64,000 bases of DNA from Rotaria socialis (lineage: Eukaryota; Rotifera; Eurotatoria; Philodinida; Philodinidae): contig CAJNYU010003546.1 in the NCBI GenBank assembly GCA_905331475.1, forward strand, positions 7,432-71,431, read 5' to 3'. The notes beneath the pieces were generated by a model. That model was not told the DNA's origin. It did no database searches and worked only from the letters and a program-made list of their open reading frames with translations. The position numbers and the translations under genes were made by a program. The first letter of the stretch is position 1; every line of letters starts with the position of its first letter. Shown here one piece after another: positions 20,052 to 32,263 of this stretch.

Positions 20052-22995
20052 ACATAGACTCTAATTGATCAACGTTTAAAAGAATATATTTATTCACAAC
20101 AAACACATTTTCGTCAAAAAATCGATCATCAATTGTCGAAATTTAAAGAAAATATTCATGCAAAACAAATCGATTATATTTTATTCAATGACAATCTTAC
20201 CTCTAATCAAGTAGGTCATATACTTTAATGATTTTGTTTATTTTCTTAAATTTTTTTTGTAAAGAAAGCAATTCTACATCGATTAATGACCATACAAGAT
20301 GAACAATTACAATCTTGGAAAGAATTTCTCATCTTAGAACAACGTATTCTCTCGAAATTTTTACCTGAAAATTTCGATGAATTGGAAAATTTTATTACAT
20401 CTAATTTCTATTCATCAATAATCGATGATGTTGATGATGATTCTATCGTTAAATAGCAATTGAAACGTGTAAAAATTTTACAAGAATCAAAGCGTATCTG
20501 GTGAGATAATTATCTGCGGATATATATATTAAAAATTCACTAATATGATCAACATTATCAATATGAATTAGTTCAATTGGAAGAGTGTTTGAATAATAGT
20601 AGTATTCAAACAACAACAACAACAGCTCTATTTCAATCTATTCAAACATATATGACACATCGAAGAAATCGATTAAAACTAGAAATCTATTTACAAATGA
20701 ATTATTTTCATATGAAATTAATACGTCGTCGTCAATATTCATCTATAAATAAACAAATGATTGGTGTTTCATCTGAAGTTCTTCTTGATGTTTAACATCG
20801 TCATCACGATTTAAATGCTATTGAATGTGAATATCTTTCTCGAGGTAAAAATTGATTTTATTATTGAGATAATCATTGATTTTCATATAATCTATTTATT
20901 TTTAATGATTTTTAGGTGGAAGTTATATTCGACCCAATCGTACTAGTCTTTTGCCATATTCTGAACGAAAAAAATTGGTTCAAGAAGAACATGATAAAAT
21001 TATGACGAAAATTAAAGAATCTCTTTCAAAAACGTGTCCATCATTACCATCAACATCACCTCTTTTTAAACAATTTTCTCAACGTCTTCATGCATGTTTA
21101 ACTTTTCATTATATGGCACCTTTACCTTATATGGATCAAATTCGTGCAAAACAAGAACGTGAAATTGTCAAATCTATTCGGCGAAAATCAAAGAAAGGAA
21201 AACTTATTCTTCGTGAAAGTGATAAAAGTGGAAATCTTTATGTTGGTCAGAAAAGTGTTTTTGAACAAAAAGCTACAGAATATCGTCAACAAACAGGTGC
21301 CTATGAAGAATTATCATCCAATCCACTTGAAGAAATTTTAATTAAAGTTACTCGTTTACTTAATGATCTTCATATGAAAACAAAATATTTATCAGTAAAA
21401 CAATATAAAAAATGATACCAACAAGAAAAAAAAGTGAGATTAGCTTACGTGTATTTTAATCCGAAAACACATAAAGTTATTATATTAATAATAAAACTTC
21501 TCTTATTCTTTTTTTTAATTTTCTCTTCAATTAGGATCCTATAACACTTCGACCAATTATGAATACAATTCATGCTGCAACAACAGGTATTTCTCATTTT
21601 TTAGACGAATTAATTCGACCATTATTTAATAAACATGCACAACCAAAACCAATTATTGATGGTAATGATCTTCTTCATAGATTAGAACAATATGATCGTG
21701 ATGGTTATCTTCAACCAACAACTCGATTTTTTACTTCTGATATTACTAATTTATATACAATGTTACCACAAAATCAATCCTTAGATATTCTTGAAGAATT
21801 TCTCGATGAATATCATTTAGAAAATGAATTACAAGGTATATCAATTGAAGTTATTCGACAATTAGCTGAAATTGTTCTTAAAGAAACAGCATTTTTTATG
21901 AAAATAAATATTATAAACAGATTGTTGGTGGAGCCATGGGATCACCATTTACTTTAACATTAGCGAATATTTTTATGTGGAAATGGGAAAATAATATTAT
22001 CTGTAAAAAATTAGAACCCAATGAAATCTATGTCCGGTAAGTCTTCATTCATTTTATCATAGAATTTTACTTTTCATTTCTCTTTTCTTTCTGATGATAA
22101 TGGTAGATTTATTGATGATATTTTCTTTACTTCAAATGAATCTAAAACAACAATCGAAGCTATATTACAAGATGCTAATAAATTTCATCCCAATATTAAA
22201 TTACAAGCCAATATTGGTCTTAGTATTTTATTTCTTGATCTATTAATTAGTAATAATAATGGAATTCTTTCATCATCTGTCTATCATAAATCAGCCGCAG
22301 AACCATGTGTTGTACCATTTATTTCTGATCATCCTCGTCATACGTTTGCTAATATTATTCAAGCTGCTCTTCTTCGAGCAATACGTTATTCTTCTACATT
22401 AGAAATTTTTCACACAGAATATCGTACAATTCGATTAATGCTGTTATATAATGGGTATGTCTTTGATTCAAACAATTTTTGTTTTGTTCAAATCATTAGA
22501 TTCTTTTGAACATATACATATATATGTATTCTTTGTAGATATCTATCCAAATATATTGATACACATTTTCAAGAATTTTTCGCTCAATATCTTCCGATTT
22601 CATCGCTGGTACCACTTATATATGATGAAAATCAATTTTTAATAATAAGAAATAAATTATTTGCTCAACCATCTGTAAAAGAAATACAAGCGAGTCAAGA
22701 AATAGCTAATATAGAAAGAAAACAAGCTAGTAAAAGAAACAAATTCGACAAAACATTATTTCTCCATTATACACATGAAAATCGATTGTTCCCATTTAAA
22801 CGAGATATACACAAAATTTACTCAGAAGCCTTTCAAGGTGCCGATGCAGCAAACCTTCGACTGATCATTGGACATCGAAACAGTCGTAATATTGCATGCG
22901 AATTGATACAGAAAAAGCCATATTCTTCCTTTATAAAATTACAACCAGCGAAAAGTAAGATTACCTATCTGCCTACAGAACACTTTAATGTATAA
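20052..22995 (+). pseudogene. Penelope-like (Athena-type) retroelement ORF, 5'-truncated and decayed
   Basis: Homologous to the PLE at 34427-38278 but starting inside its third exon (LIDQRLKEYIYSQQ). Visible RT parts are RESDKSGNLYV (about 21210), YFNPKTHK (about 21450), RPIMNTIHAATTGIS (about 21550), motif A DITNLYTMLPQ (about 21740), GGAMGSPFTLT (about 21925), RFIDDIFFT (about 22105-22130, the Y/F-x-DD catalytic motif) and the terminal RLIIGHRNSRN block (about 22857). Introns are retained at 20211-20264, about 20846-20916, about 21476-21535, about 22036-22107 and about 22455-22539. In-frame stops (for example near 20454, 20502, 20793 and 21413) and a frameshift near 21900 inactivate it. There is no GIY-YIG endonuclease domain, as in telomere-associated PLEs. 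Confidence 0.88.
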
Positions 22996-23636
22996 AAACA
23001 AATTTCTTTTTTGAATTTCTAGATTCAAATATAAACCAGACATGAAACATCAATTAATCCATATTTCAACAAATTTTCGATTCAACTACTAATGACTTCA
23101 CAACATCTTCACTCACAAACCCTCAGTTGTTTCGATTCATAATTTATTTCAGCTAAATCTTAACCATACTAAACAATATTCTCACGTCGATTTCTAAAAT
23201 ACCTATTTATTCTATAAAATAAAATACAAATATATATACCTGTATAAAGACTCTCCTTCCAAACAAAATATTTCAATATATTTTCCGATGACTTCAAAAC
23301 ACATGCCACAAAAACTATTCACTTCCATGTCAATTTCAAATCATACTAAGAAAAACAAACTAAATAAACTAAATATTTACATTGTTCACATGAAAATCAA
23401 TGATATTCCACATAAACATCTGACCAAGCCCACAAATTACAAATCGAAACCGATTGTGGTAACTCTTTCTCACCACTACACATTGATTTACAATTACTTT
23501 CGGGTAACATTGTAATAGACCAGTATTTGGTTCTTTTTGTAAGAATCATTAGATTGGTTATGAACTACCGGAGGAAACGATAGCTTGAGTAACTATCGAA
23601 ACCGGTTGTGGTAACTCTTTCTCACCCTCACCCCTT
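22996..23636 (+). mobile_element. 3' tail of the PLE copy with duplicated terminal motif
   Basis: Non-coding tail after the RT. The motif TCGAAACCGATTGTGGTAAC starts at 23444 and TCGAAACCGGTTGTGGTAAC at 23596. Each is followed by CTCTTTCTCACC, and the second by CCTCACCCC, a degenerate C-strand telomere-like run. The same motif in the other PLE (reverse complement of 33588-33630 and 33782-33825) is also duplicated and leads into ACACCC repeats. Confidence 0.65.
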
Positions 23637-24948
23637 ATAGTTTTATCCACTATATCTCTAGACTGGCTTATCCATTTGAGCTAAAATTTCGGGTTTCTTG
23701 CTAACTATGTTAGGTCTACCTACTATAAAAAGATTAGCCAAATCGGTGAGATTGATTGAGAAAAGTTGTCAGTAAATGGTCGTGGCTTATATGCAATGCC
23801 TCCTAGGAGACCAGGGACGAAATTTAAAAAAACAGAGCCGTGGGGGACCACAGGTGAATTTTTGGTGGAGAAAACTTTTTTGTAAATTATATATGATTCG
23901 ATGCAGTTTTTGACGCTGATTCGGAATGACATATCGATTTTGCTATATGACTGTCTTATGGCAATAAAAGTCGGCGAAAATGTCTGCTTTATTGAAAAAC
24001 CATCAAAAACCATTAACTATAACAGTAATGTTTGCCATTTTTCGACTCGATGGAGAACTTATTTTTAAACATCCTTTTAACCATTTTGTAGAGGAGAAAA
24101 AGTTGTACAACATATGTGAAATTCAGCGTGGAAATCCTCAAAATGACAGAATGGCAGCCAATATACTGCAAAAATTTGACCCATTTTTCACTCGAAAAAT
24201 GACTAGTCATGAACAGTATTTCATAAATAACTATCAATCAGCCCATGTAAATATAATATGTAAATAGGTGATTTTGTTCAGCTTTCAATGCTCTATCTTT
24301 TGGTATATTACAATAAATATTTCGTTAATTTTTTGTTGTTTTGAAAAATCCACCTTTATAGAGATGATTTTTGATGATATTTTTTAAATATCACCATGAG
24401 CGTTCGGCAGTAAAATTGAGCTAACTTTTCACCAGCTCAACCAAATGTGCTAAAAATTTGGATTTAGAGTTTTTTCGATGTTTCTAAACAAGATGAGAAT
24501 AAAAAATAAAAAATTTAAATTTTGACGAGTGCTTCGATTTCTTGATGGTCTGATGTAGGCTCTCTTAAGTTTTATTATATTTTTTCCTGCAGATATCTTA
24601 TGCCATCTGATGATTCTTCTCTTAATTGAGATGAAATCGTGATTATGGTAGTTATCTGTTCATACTCACCCTCAACATTGAAATACCGGATTATTGTAGT
24701 AGCTATACTTGCCCTCACCCTCAAGTTATCGAAGATGGTCTATGCAGTGGTTGACTTGGATTTTTTACCTGACCACTCCCATCTTTTAAACGGTACTATG
24801 AAATTACACTTGATCCATATACATCTGATCCTTTCACTTTTTCGTAAGATCTTGTATTTAATAACAATCAAAGTTAGAAAATTATGGATCAATACAATAC
24901 TGTACGATGAAAGATTACGAACGCGCATCAAATTTTAAAAGGCAAATT
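23637..24948. other. non-coding stretch, weak repeat
   Basis: No gene recognised. CATACTCACCCTCAAC (24662) and TGCCCTCACCCTCAAG (about 24707-24722), near TTGTAGTAGCTATAC, resemble the PLE terminal motif and may be another degraded end. The short frames at 23723-24267 have no family features. Confidence 0.35.
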
Positions 24949-25920
24949 TCAATATTTATAGGTCTTGTTCAGTCGCATACGAAGATGTTCGCCGGCGGTG
25001 ATTATTCGTTCATTGTTATGAACGAGTACGTGTTTGGCATGTTCATCTTTTTCGAACGCACGATCAGCAATAACTTTTGACAGAATGGGACTCAGCAATG
25101 TTGTATGATTGGGAAAACCAAAATAAGCGATGGAAAAACGCTCATTGCTGCCGGTCAAATGCTCAACAGGCATAACGACACGATGAACCGCGCTTTTGAT
25201 GAACCCATTTGACCAATATTCGAAGATATCGCCAAAATTAACAACGATCATATCTTCATAAGGCTCAATGGGATGCCAGATGTTCGTCAAACGATCGAGT
25301 ACTTCGAGGCCACCTTTCTGATTGTGTTGAAAGAGAAGCGTAATCGATCCATAGTCCGAATGGGCGCCAGCTCGAATCGATTGGTGTTCGGCGTTGGCAA
25401 TCTTTTTCTGCGTGGCAGGATAGTGAAGAAGCCGAAGTTTGTCGGCCGAGTCAGGTCCCCACTTGTGTCTTGAGGTAAAATAATCTCGATCAATCTCAAA
25501 ACTGTCGGCAAGATACATCAACAGTTCCATACACAAATCATAGCAGGCTCGTTGAAAGTCTGAAATTAATTTGTAATTATTCGGTTGAGCAAAGAGAACT
25601 GGTAGTTGGTCCGATTTGTCCGACGTATAAATATTGAATGCTTCCTTTTCATCGATTTGTTTAATGTTGGCCGAATCGAGATTTTCTTGGCCAACTCGAA
25701 TGTAACCCCGATCTTCAGGTGTTATTAAATGTTGCTCTTTGATAGCGAGAGGCAAACGAAAATATGCTTCAGCAAGAGAGAACATGCGTTCTTGGGCACC
25801 GTGAAGATTGTGATTTCGAAGATAGAAAAAACCTGTCGTTGAGCAGGCATTCAAGAGAGATTGAACAATTGTCGATCGGTCTGCTTTAAGATCGATAATG
25901 GGAAACGACGAGAATGACAT
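24949..25920 (-). CDS. 2-oxoglutarate/Fe(II) oxygenase, isopenicillin-N-synthase-like
   Basis: 323 residues from the ATG at 25920 (the frame is open seven codons further, but without an ATG). The N-terminal DIOX_N-like region has FPIIDL (6-11) and GFFYLRNHNL (30-39). The jelly-roll core carries the iron ligands His187 and Asp189 in GAHSDYGSITLL and His246 in SAVHRVV, and the 2-oxoglutarate/substrate carboxylate pair RxS (Arg261, Ser263) in RFSIAYFGFP. Length is normal for the family (300-350). Such enzymes hydroxylate, desaturate or cyclise small molecules; the substrate is unknown. Single-exon structure and the plant/fungus/bacterium-type family make horizontal transfer plausible; a phylogeny is needed. 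A TATA-like ATAAATAAAA lies about 30 bp upstream of the ATG. No inactivating change is visible. Confidence 0.9.
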   Translation of the reverse strand: MSFSSFPIIDLKADRSTIVQSLLNACSTTGFFYLRNHNLHGAQERMFSLAEAYFRLPLAIKEQHLITPEDRGYIRVGQENLDSANIKQIDEKEAFNIYTSDKSDQLPVLFAQPNNYKLISDFQRACYDLCMELLMYLADSFEIDRDYFTSRHKWGPDSADKLRLLHYPATQKKIANAEHQSIRAGAHSDYGSITLLFQHNQKGGLEVLDRLTNIWHPIEPYEDMIVVNFGDIFEYWSNGFIKSAVHRVVMPVEHLTGSNERFSIAYFGFPNHTTLLSPILSKVIADRAFEKDEHAKHVLVHNNERIITAGEHLRMRLNKTYKY

Positions 25921-25949
25921 GCTAAAAAGAGTGTCTAACAAAAGTAGCT

Positions 25950-25959
25950 TTTATTTATC
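25950..25959 (-). promoter_or_regulatory. TATA-like box of the oxygenase gene
   Basis: GATAAATAAAAGC on the coding strand about 30 bp before the ATG, the same close spacing as in the GH16-like gene. Confidence 0.4.
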
Positions 25960-26812
25960 GAAAGATGGGGTGATTTTAGAGAGAAAAAGGATCAAACACT
26001 TAAACAGATGTATCACGGCAGTTTGACAGCTTAACCTCTACCCCCATAATAAAAGCCTCCGGGGCTTCTATTTATTGGAGGCTACTATTAGGAATTTCGT
26101 ACAAAAATTTGGAAAAAAGTAGAACATGAGTTTGATTGCTTTTATCTTCTTAACTACGGTAGTCTCTATGAATTTGACAAGAATCTTTTTCTATTTATCA
26201 ACAGTCAGTAAAGGAACCAGATACTCTTCAATTGTTTTATCTTCATACATGGTCAATAGAGAAACAAATTCTAGCTAAGGCCTCAATCAGACTGAAAAAA
26301 ATCCGACGAATTAAGTCTGAATTAACGAATAAGTCATATTTTTCAGACAATTTACCTCTTGATGCGCCAGTCGTATTGCTTAATTCAACTTTAAATTAAT
26401 TATTTTTTTTCGGTCTGATTGAAGTCTAAGTAATTTTTATTGTATGATGAGAAAAATAATTGTACAAATGACCTCTCCTTTTTATCACCTCGTTTCCTTT
26501 TATTATCGACCGTCTGTTCTTAAATAAAACTAACAAAACGATTTCCGTCGGGCAGCGAAAATTTATTTAATATTGACTGAATGTGTTTTATTTTTCCATC
26601 GTTCAAATATATCGTCATATCACACAAAGAATAAATATAAATCAGCGAGTGTACGAATGTTAACTTACAATTTGGACGAACGAATTAACTGTTCAAAAAT
26701 TCGAAATTCTTCTAGTCATAATAAAAGCCCCTATGCTTCTAATGCATCTTTCACATTCATTCTTTTAAAGGGAGCTTCTAATACGGGGGGGGGGGGGGGG
26801 TTGGGTTTTTAT
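25960..26812. other. non-coding stretch with AGAAGCCTCC-type repeat and poly-G run
   Basis: AAAAGCCTCCGGGGCTTCTA (26051) is a short palindrome. Relatives lie at about 26726 and at 63830-63880. A run of 16 G (26785-26800) immediately precedes the N gap and is probably where assembly failed. No gene seen. Confidence 0.45.
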
Positions 26813-26883
26813 NNNNNNNNNNNNNNNNNNNNNNNNNNNNNNNNNNNNNNNNNNNNNNNNNNNNNNNNNNNNNNNNNNNNNNN
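26813..26883. other. assembly gap (71 Ns)
   Basis: Run of N directly after a poly-G tract. Open frames reported across it are not meaningful. Confidence 0.98.
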
Positions 26884-28340
26884 CATTGCGCGTAAGCCGC
26901 GGCCGAAGGCACTAGAAGGTGCTCAATCAATGATCTCCGATTTTGCTCATCTTCATATATGTGATAGGGACACCTGTTTGTTGATGTTTGGCGCAAACCG
27001 CATCAAAAAATATTGAAGCGCTGATGTTTTTTTGAATTTTAACGAAAAGCCCTGAAATCCGCTATCATGAAAAAACCCAATTTTGTCACGATTATATCTC
27101 GAGAATAGCTCAACCGATTGAGTTAAAACTTTGCGTAGGTATTCGTAGTTGATGGCCCTACCATCAAAGCAAATTTCAAATGAAATTGTCGTTTCCTTGG
27201 TTTTCAGCAGATACTCCTTGGCGAGGGTAAAATGTCTATTTTAGCCATTTTCGCGCCCCTATATGTAACAACAGGAACTAGATAGCCGCCTGAAATTCAT
27301 TTTACAAAGTGGTCTAGGTGAGATCTCTTTGTGACAAAAATTTCAGCTTCTTCCAACAAGCGTTGGTCTAGGACAGCCTCGTTAGAATCGGTTTTTTGAA
27401 AAATTCTCGATTTTGTACCGCGTTTGTCTGGAAAACTACATGATTGTTTACGAGCTGAATGGTTGGCCCTCGAAGGCCTATCTTTGGTCTACAACTTGAC
27501 GCAAAAATTAGCATGAGATCTCTATGGGCATCCTGGCTACAATGGTCACACCGAGAGCCCCAAACAGGGTAAGTGGATTTTAACAATGAATTCCAGTGGC
27601 GATGAAAAAACGGCTCAAGGACCCTTTAGAAAACCCGACCTTTCGAAAAAATATCAAAATTGATTTTTTAGCGCAGAAAGATGCACCGAAGTCTCCTCTT
27701 TCAGAATATATCTGATTTTTCGAAAAAAGACCAAATTTTAACACACTTATCGCAGGAAACTTCGACCCTACTACCGTCTTTTTCTAGAAATTTTTTCGGT
27801 TTTTTAAAGAATTTTTCAGTTTGAAAATGCAGCATTGTCACTTACACATCAGCATTGGATAAAGTGTTTTTATATTGAGCATGATAGGTGGTGCTAATTT
27901 ACGTGATTTGTTACCTGGTTTAAAAAAGTTCACTGGAATACATTGAAAATATGCCATTTTAACATGATTTTTTCAAATTTGAATGAAAAAATCCATTTCT
28001 AAGATTTCTTTTGCATTTTTCTCAAGATATGATTTCCAGACAGGAAAATTGAAATAACTCCCTCCCGATTCAAGATATACCCAAAATTCTTTTTTGTTTT
28101 AAAGGTCTAAGTGAGAGTAAACTTTTCATCGATCAGATTTTTTGTATTTGGTTCCTCGACTGAGAAAAGTGAAATTTACTGCCATGGGGGTCACCTTTTT
28201 TGTGCTTATTTTAACATCGTGTCTGCTAAAATGCTCATAAAAAATGAATGGAACGAAATTTCAAAATTCTGTTCGACAAAAACCTGCGCACGGGTTTTAA
28301 CTTTAATTTGAAACCAACCAAACCTCTCTACCGCATATAC
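26884..28340. other. non-coding repeat-like stretch; left member of an inverted pair
   Basis: The segment at about 27037-27150 (ACGAAAAGCCCTGAAA ... CTCGAGAATAGCTCAACC) is matched in reverse complement at about 32790-32895. Read together they could be the arms of a large element spanning 27.0-32.9 kb, or two inverted copies of a dispersed repeat. No coding frame with family features was found. Confidence 0.45.
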
Positions 28341-29336
28341 TACCCATGTAACAGTAAAAGTGAAAAAATCAACTTATAAATACTTTCATTATTAATAAAG
28401 TAAAATAAAGTACTTTTTCGTACTATTTTCACTTTTTGTAGTTACTTTTTGCACTTTTCTTACTTTGTAAAGTATTTTAAAGTACTATTTTTGGTGAAGC
28501 GAGAAATATTAATTTTTTATATTTCTTTAAGTACTTGATGGTACTTTTGAGTCGGAAAAAACATTGAAAAAGACTTTGGAAACTTTCTATAGTAATTTTA
28601 AGTAAGTTTTTTGTTTGGCTAGTGAATAATATTAATGTTTTTAATTTCTGACTTACTTTTTAGTACTTCTGACATATCAAAAAGTGATTTTTAACACTTC
28701 CGATTTTTTGGAATTACTAAATAGTAGTTTATTCAGTCACGAAGTCTATAATATTATTTGTGTACTTTTTGTGGCACTTTATTGTACTTTTTGTTTTCTA
28801 AACAGTAGCCTTAGTTACTTTGGATACGTTATGAAGTACTTATTAGTACTTATTTTTAGATTGCGAGTTTAGTATCTAGATTTTGACTTTTTCTGAAGTA
28901 CTTTATAATACTTAATATACTTTCAAAGTAATCATAAGTACTTTTGATAGCCCTTGAAGTATGTTTTAGTATTATGTACAATCTTAAGATATAATAAACA
29001 TATATTATGCTTTTCAAAGTAATTCGAGATACTTTCTTCAATCATGAGATTTAGTATACTCATTTTAATATCTTTTAAGCATTGTATTATGCATCTTCAT
29101 TTCTAATAGCTGGAAAAAAGTAGTTTCACTGTATTGAAAAGCAATCAGAGTTAACATAAAAAATATTTAAGTAAATTTGATTTATTGCTATGCTTCTTTC
29201 TATAATTTTTTCAACTTGTTGTTTCGAAGAATGTATCATAAGTGGTTTGATGCTCATAGGCATGCCTTGTAATAATTTTCGAGCGATAAAGTATAGCGTA
29301 TAGAACTCTTATCTTTTGTATGACACCTAATAGTGT

Positions 29337-29703
29337 TTAGGTGTTTTCAACAAGTAATACACATTTTCTTAATAGAAAAATCATTACGTTGAAGAAAAAT
29401 ACAAGCTGACCGATATGAAGCACAGCTCCACGACTACGAGTTTGGTCCGGTTTGATGTAAATAACCTCATCACCTACTCCAATTTTCGAATTTTTACTAA
29501 CAGGAATACTATTACGACCGGCAATTAATTGCATAGGGTCGATAGATCACGTAGTAGAACATGTTTATTTTCGCTAGTTTTAGTTTCAATATTTTTTTCT
29601 CATTTGTTTTGTTTTCGTTGGTATTTTTTTCATTTGGTTTCCTTTCATTGGTCTTTTTTTCATTTGGCTTGTTTTCTTTTAATTTCTGTTTTTTTAATGG
29701 CAT
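29337..29703 (-). other. weak candidate small ORF with (T/P)NEK(K/N) repeats
   Basis: From an ATG at 29703 the minus strand encodes MPLKKQKLKENKPNEKKTNE, continuing as about five further T/P-N-E-K/R/N-K units, then a hydrophobic turn ending at a stop at 29512. An overlapping frame resumes as NSKIGVGDEVIYIKPDQTRS and RGAVLHIG. The two could be one decayed gene of the surrounding element. The asparagine/glutamate/lysine repeat may also just reflect low-complexity DNA. No family identified. Confidence 0.25.
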
Positions 29704-30371
29704 TTTTTATATCAAATAAGTCCAAATGATAAACGATACTACAGATAAAGTTGAGAATAAATTATCTGAAAGCGAAAAAGTATGAGTTATGCCAATATTG
29801 CTAAGATATTGTCTATCTTTTCAGTATAGTCGACATCTAAATATATTTCGAAGTTAGAATCGAGCGAAATTTTTTATTATTTTCAATTTATCTGCTAGTT
29901 CAAAACGCATCATACCATCATCGATTTTTCCAAATGATTAAAGATACGAATTCGAATATGTTGTTAATTTCACTAATCATAGATAGATGATAGCATTAGT
30001 ACTACTACATAAACAAACAAAGAGGGGTATTTAAAATGAAATAGAAAAAATCATTCTCTAGTTAAATCATTGGATAGATCGTGTGGTAACCTATCAAATT
30101 ATTTTTTTAGTAGTGTCGTCAGTCAATTATCATTTACAGGAACACAAGTGCAAAGTAACTGAGAAATTTTTCAAAACAATTATTTCATCCAATTAGTCGT
30201 TAATAGTAATGCGTCGCTGTTTCTAGAATATTCAACTTTTTCGCCAAAAGTGCTTCCATTCCTATTTTAATATAAGCGCTTTTCACTAATTTTAGTTTTT
30301 CAAGTGGTTATTTTACTGCATGTCTAGGTAAACCATTTCGATTATGCATTCTCTAATTACTTTGGATTAGA

Positions 30372-31039
30372 TATGCACCAGTGCCAGTTAACTGGGTGTT
30401 CAGTCGGGCTGGTACCCAAACCGGCTGGGTACCCCAGTCCGACTGGGTTCCAGTCGAACTGGGTATCTATATAATTCAACTCATGACGAATGTCATAATC
30501 CCGGCGCATCCAGTAGCGACTTTCTATCTAACTATATATTTTGAAATTAAAGAATTTGAGTGGATTTGGGGTATTATCCTTTGGGTAATCACTTTCTATT
30601 TAACTATATAGAGTCTATATAGAGTCTATATAGTTAGATAAAAAGTGATTACACAAAATGAATACCTCAAACCCACTCAAATTCTTCAACTTAAAAATAT
30701 ATGCTTAAGTCGAAAGTCATTATCAAAAAGGTAATACCCTAAGTGAATCCGTTTTCAAAAATTGAGTACCCTGATCCCCAGTTTTTGGGGTATTATAATA
30801 TAAAATTATGGATACTCAGTGAAAGGGTATTTTGAAATCTATGACCCTATAATGACTTGTGGAGGGTAGCCCTATATATCTTGTAATGATTTATAGCGGA
30901 TATCCCCATATATTTCATAATGGCTTACGAAGAACCCAGATTTATTGGATAATAAGTTGAATTATATAGATACCCAGTCGCACTGGATACCAGTCGGGCT
31001 GGGACCCAGTCTCCAGTTCTGCACTGGCACTGGTGCATA
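30372..31039. mobile_element. nested MITE with long (about 100-bp) TIRs and central palindrome
   Basis: It begins TATGCACCAGTGCCAGT and ends ACTGGCACTGGTGCATA. Past a few differences the arms stay similar through GACTGGG repeats to ACTGGGTATCTATATAATTC (left to about 30480, right from about 30960). The interior holds a second near-perfect inverted repeat (about 30520-30715) centred on TATAGAGTCTATATAGAGTC. Similar 10-11 bp stretches TACTTTGGATT (left) and TACGTTGGATT (right) lie 2-4 bp outside the TIRs and may be an imperfect target duplication. Confidence 0.75.
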
Positions 31040-32100
31040 CCTACGTTGGATTGCGTCGTAAAAACTGATCTTACTCAAAGTGTAAAGAAAGCGTCAATCG
31101 CAAACTTACTATTGAAATTAGTTAAAGCTCCAAAAAAAGTATTATCAAATGTCACATAGAAAAATAATTTCAAAAGTAACATACAAAAGTAGCATTAAGT
31201 AATTCTGTGACGGCGTCAATGAGCTATCAATTATGAAAGCGTTTTTAAGTACTTTATCACCAAAAGTAATTAATAGTACTTTTCTATTGAAAAGTATTTA
31301 ATAGTACTCTTCTATTGAAAAGTAATATTAAGTTGTAATTGCGCCATCTCAAGTCGGTTCAATATATAAAGCAATTCTAACCGTAGATGTTCGTATACAA
31401 ATTTGGCTCAGTCATTTGTATACTCGAAAAAAGTAAGGATTTTTCGCGAAAAGTTCGAATCTCGCCTCCGGAAACAAAATAAGTAAAATGTATACTAAAA
31501 AGTACTTTGTGAAGTAATAAAAAGTACCATAGAATTGTTGGTGTTACAAGGTGCAATATCTAAGTAAGTAATAAAAAGTAATATTAAAAAGTAAGCAATA
31601 TAAAAATACTATGGCCACAGTAAGTAATGAAAAGTACTATAAAAGTGTTCGTAGCAACCCACGTAAACAAAGTATGAAAAAGCAACGTTTAAATACTATA
31701 TCTGATAATTAAGTAATATGAAGTAACTATTACAACTTTTTTTTACTTTGTCTAGTAATTTTCGACACTATTCCTACTTTGTAAAGTACTTTTTAGTACT
31801 TTTACTTATAAGTTTACTGAAGTTTAATTTAAAAGGTTCACTTATTAGTGACTTTTCGTACTTAACACAGAAGAGAGAAAAGTAAATAATAGTGACTTTT
31901 TGGACATAAAATTTTTACATGGGTAAGAAAGTTATAATGATTCTTCTGGATGCAATTAAATAAGCAGGAAGTCCAGTTCAGTATGGCCTATCGGGCGGGA
32001 GGTTTTACCAGAAGCGTTTCTCAGCAGGGCCACTCGTTCCTGAAAATTTTAGCCCAAAAGGACCATCCTAAGTGGAAAATCTTTGTAAGGAAGGCTCCTT

Positions 32101-32263
32101 AACCTACAAACAAAACTTCTTTGGAAATGAAAGAAAAAATTTTTCATCTCCAAACTCTGGAGAAGAGAAGGGGATAGTTTCTGATACCTAAGACCCTGGG
32201 GAGGAGTAGGGTAACTTTCGGAATTTTTTTTTTCATTTCCCCAGAAGTTTTGTTTGTAGGTTC
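32101..32263. repeat. inverted repeat with 40-bp arms
   Basis: AACCTACAAACAAAACTTCT at 32101 is mirrored by AGAAGTTTTGTTTGTAGGTT ending near 32263, with arms of about 40 bp and an 80-bp loop. It could be a small foldback element; nothing coding. Confidence 0.6.

Larger units (their letters stand above)
28341..31925. mobile_element. 3.6-kb inverted-repeat element with AAGTACTTTT motifs, host to a nested MITE
   Basis: Ends are TACCCATGTAA (28341-28351) and TTACATGGGTA (31915-31925). For several hundred bp inside each end there are dozens of AAGTACTTT/AAAGTACTT and AGTAATAAAAAGTA motifs in mirror arrangement, typical of subterminal transposase-binding repeats. The TIR start TACCCAyG resembles that of the 7977-8459 element. 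No target duplication was recognised. The only protein-like reads inside are the weak ones at 29337-29703. A separate element (30372-31039) sits inside it. Confidence 0.6.

Noticed and set aside
26573-27016. 147-residue open frame
   Set aside because: It crosses the N gap and a poly-G run; no real protein can be inferred.
31425-31478. tRNA-like A box (TGGCTCAGT) and B box (GTTCGAATC)
   Set aside because: No acceptor stem pairs with CCTCCGGA and no clean anticodon arm forms; probably chance or a very degraded tRNA-derived repeat.
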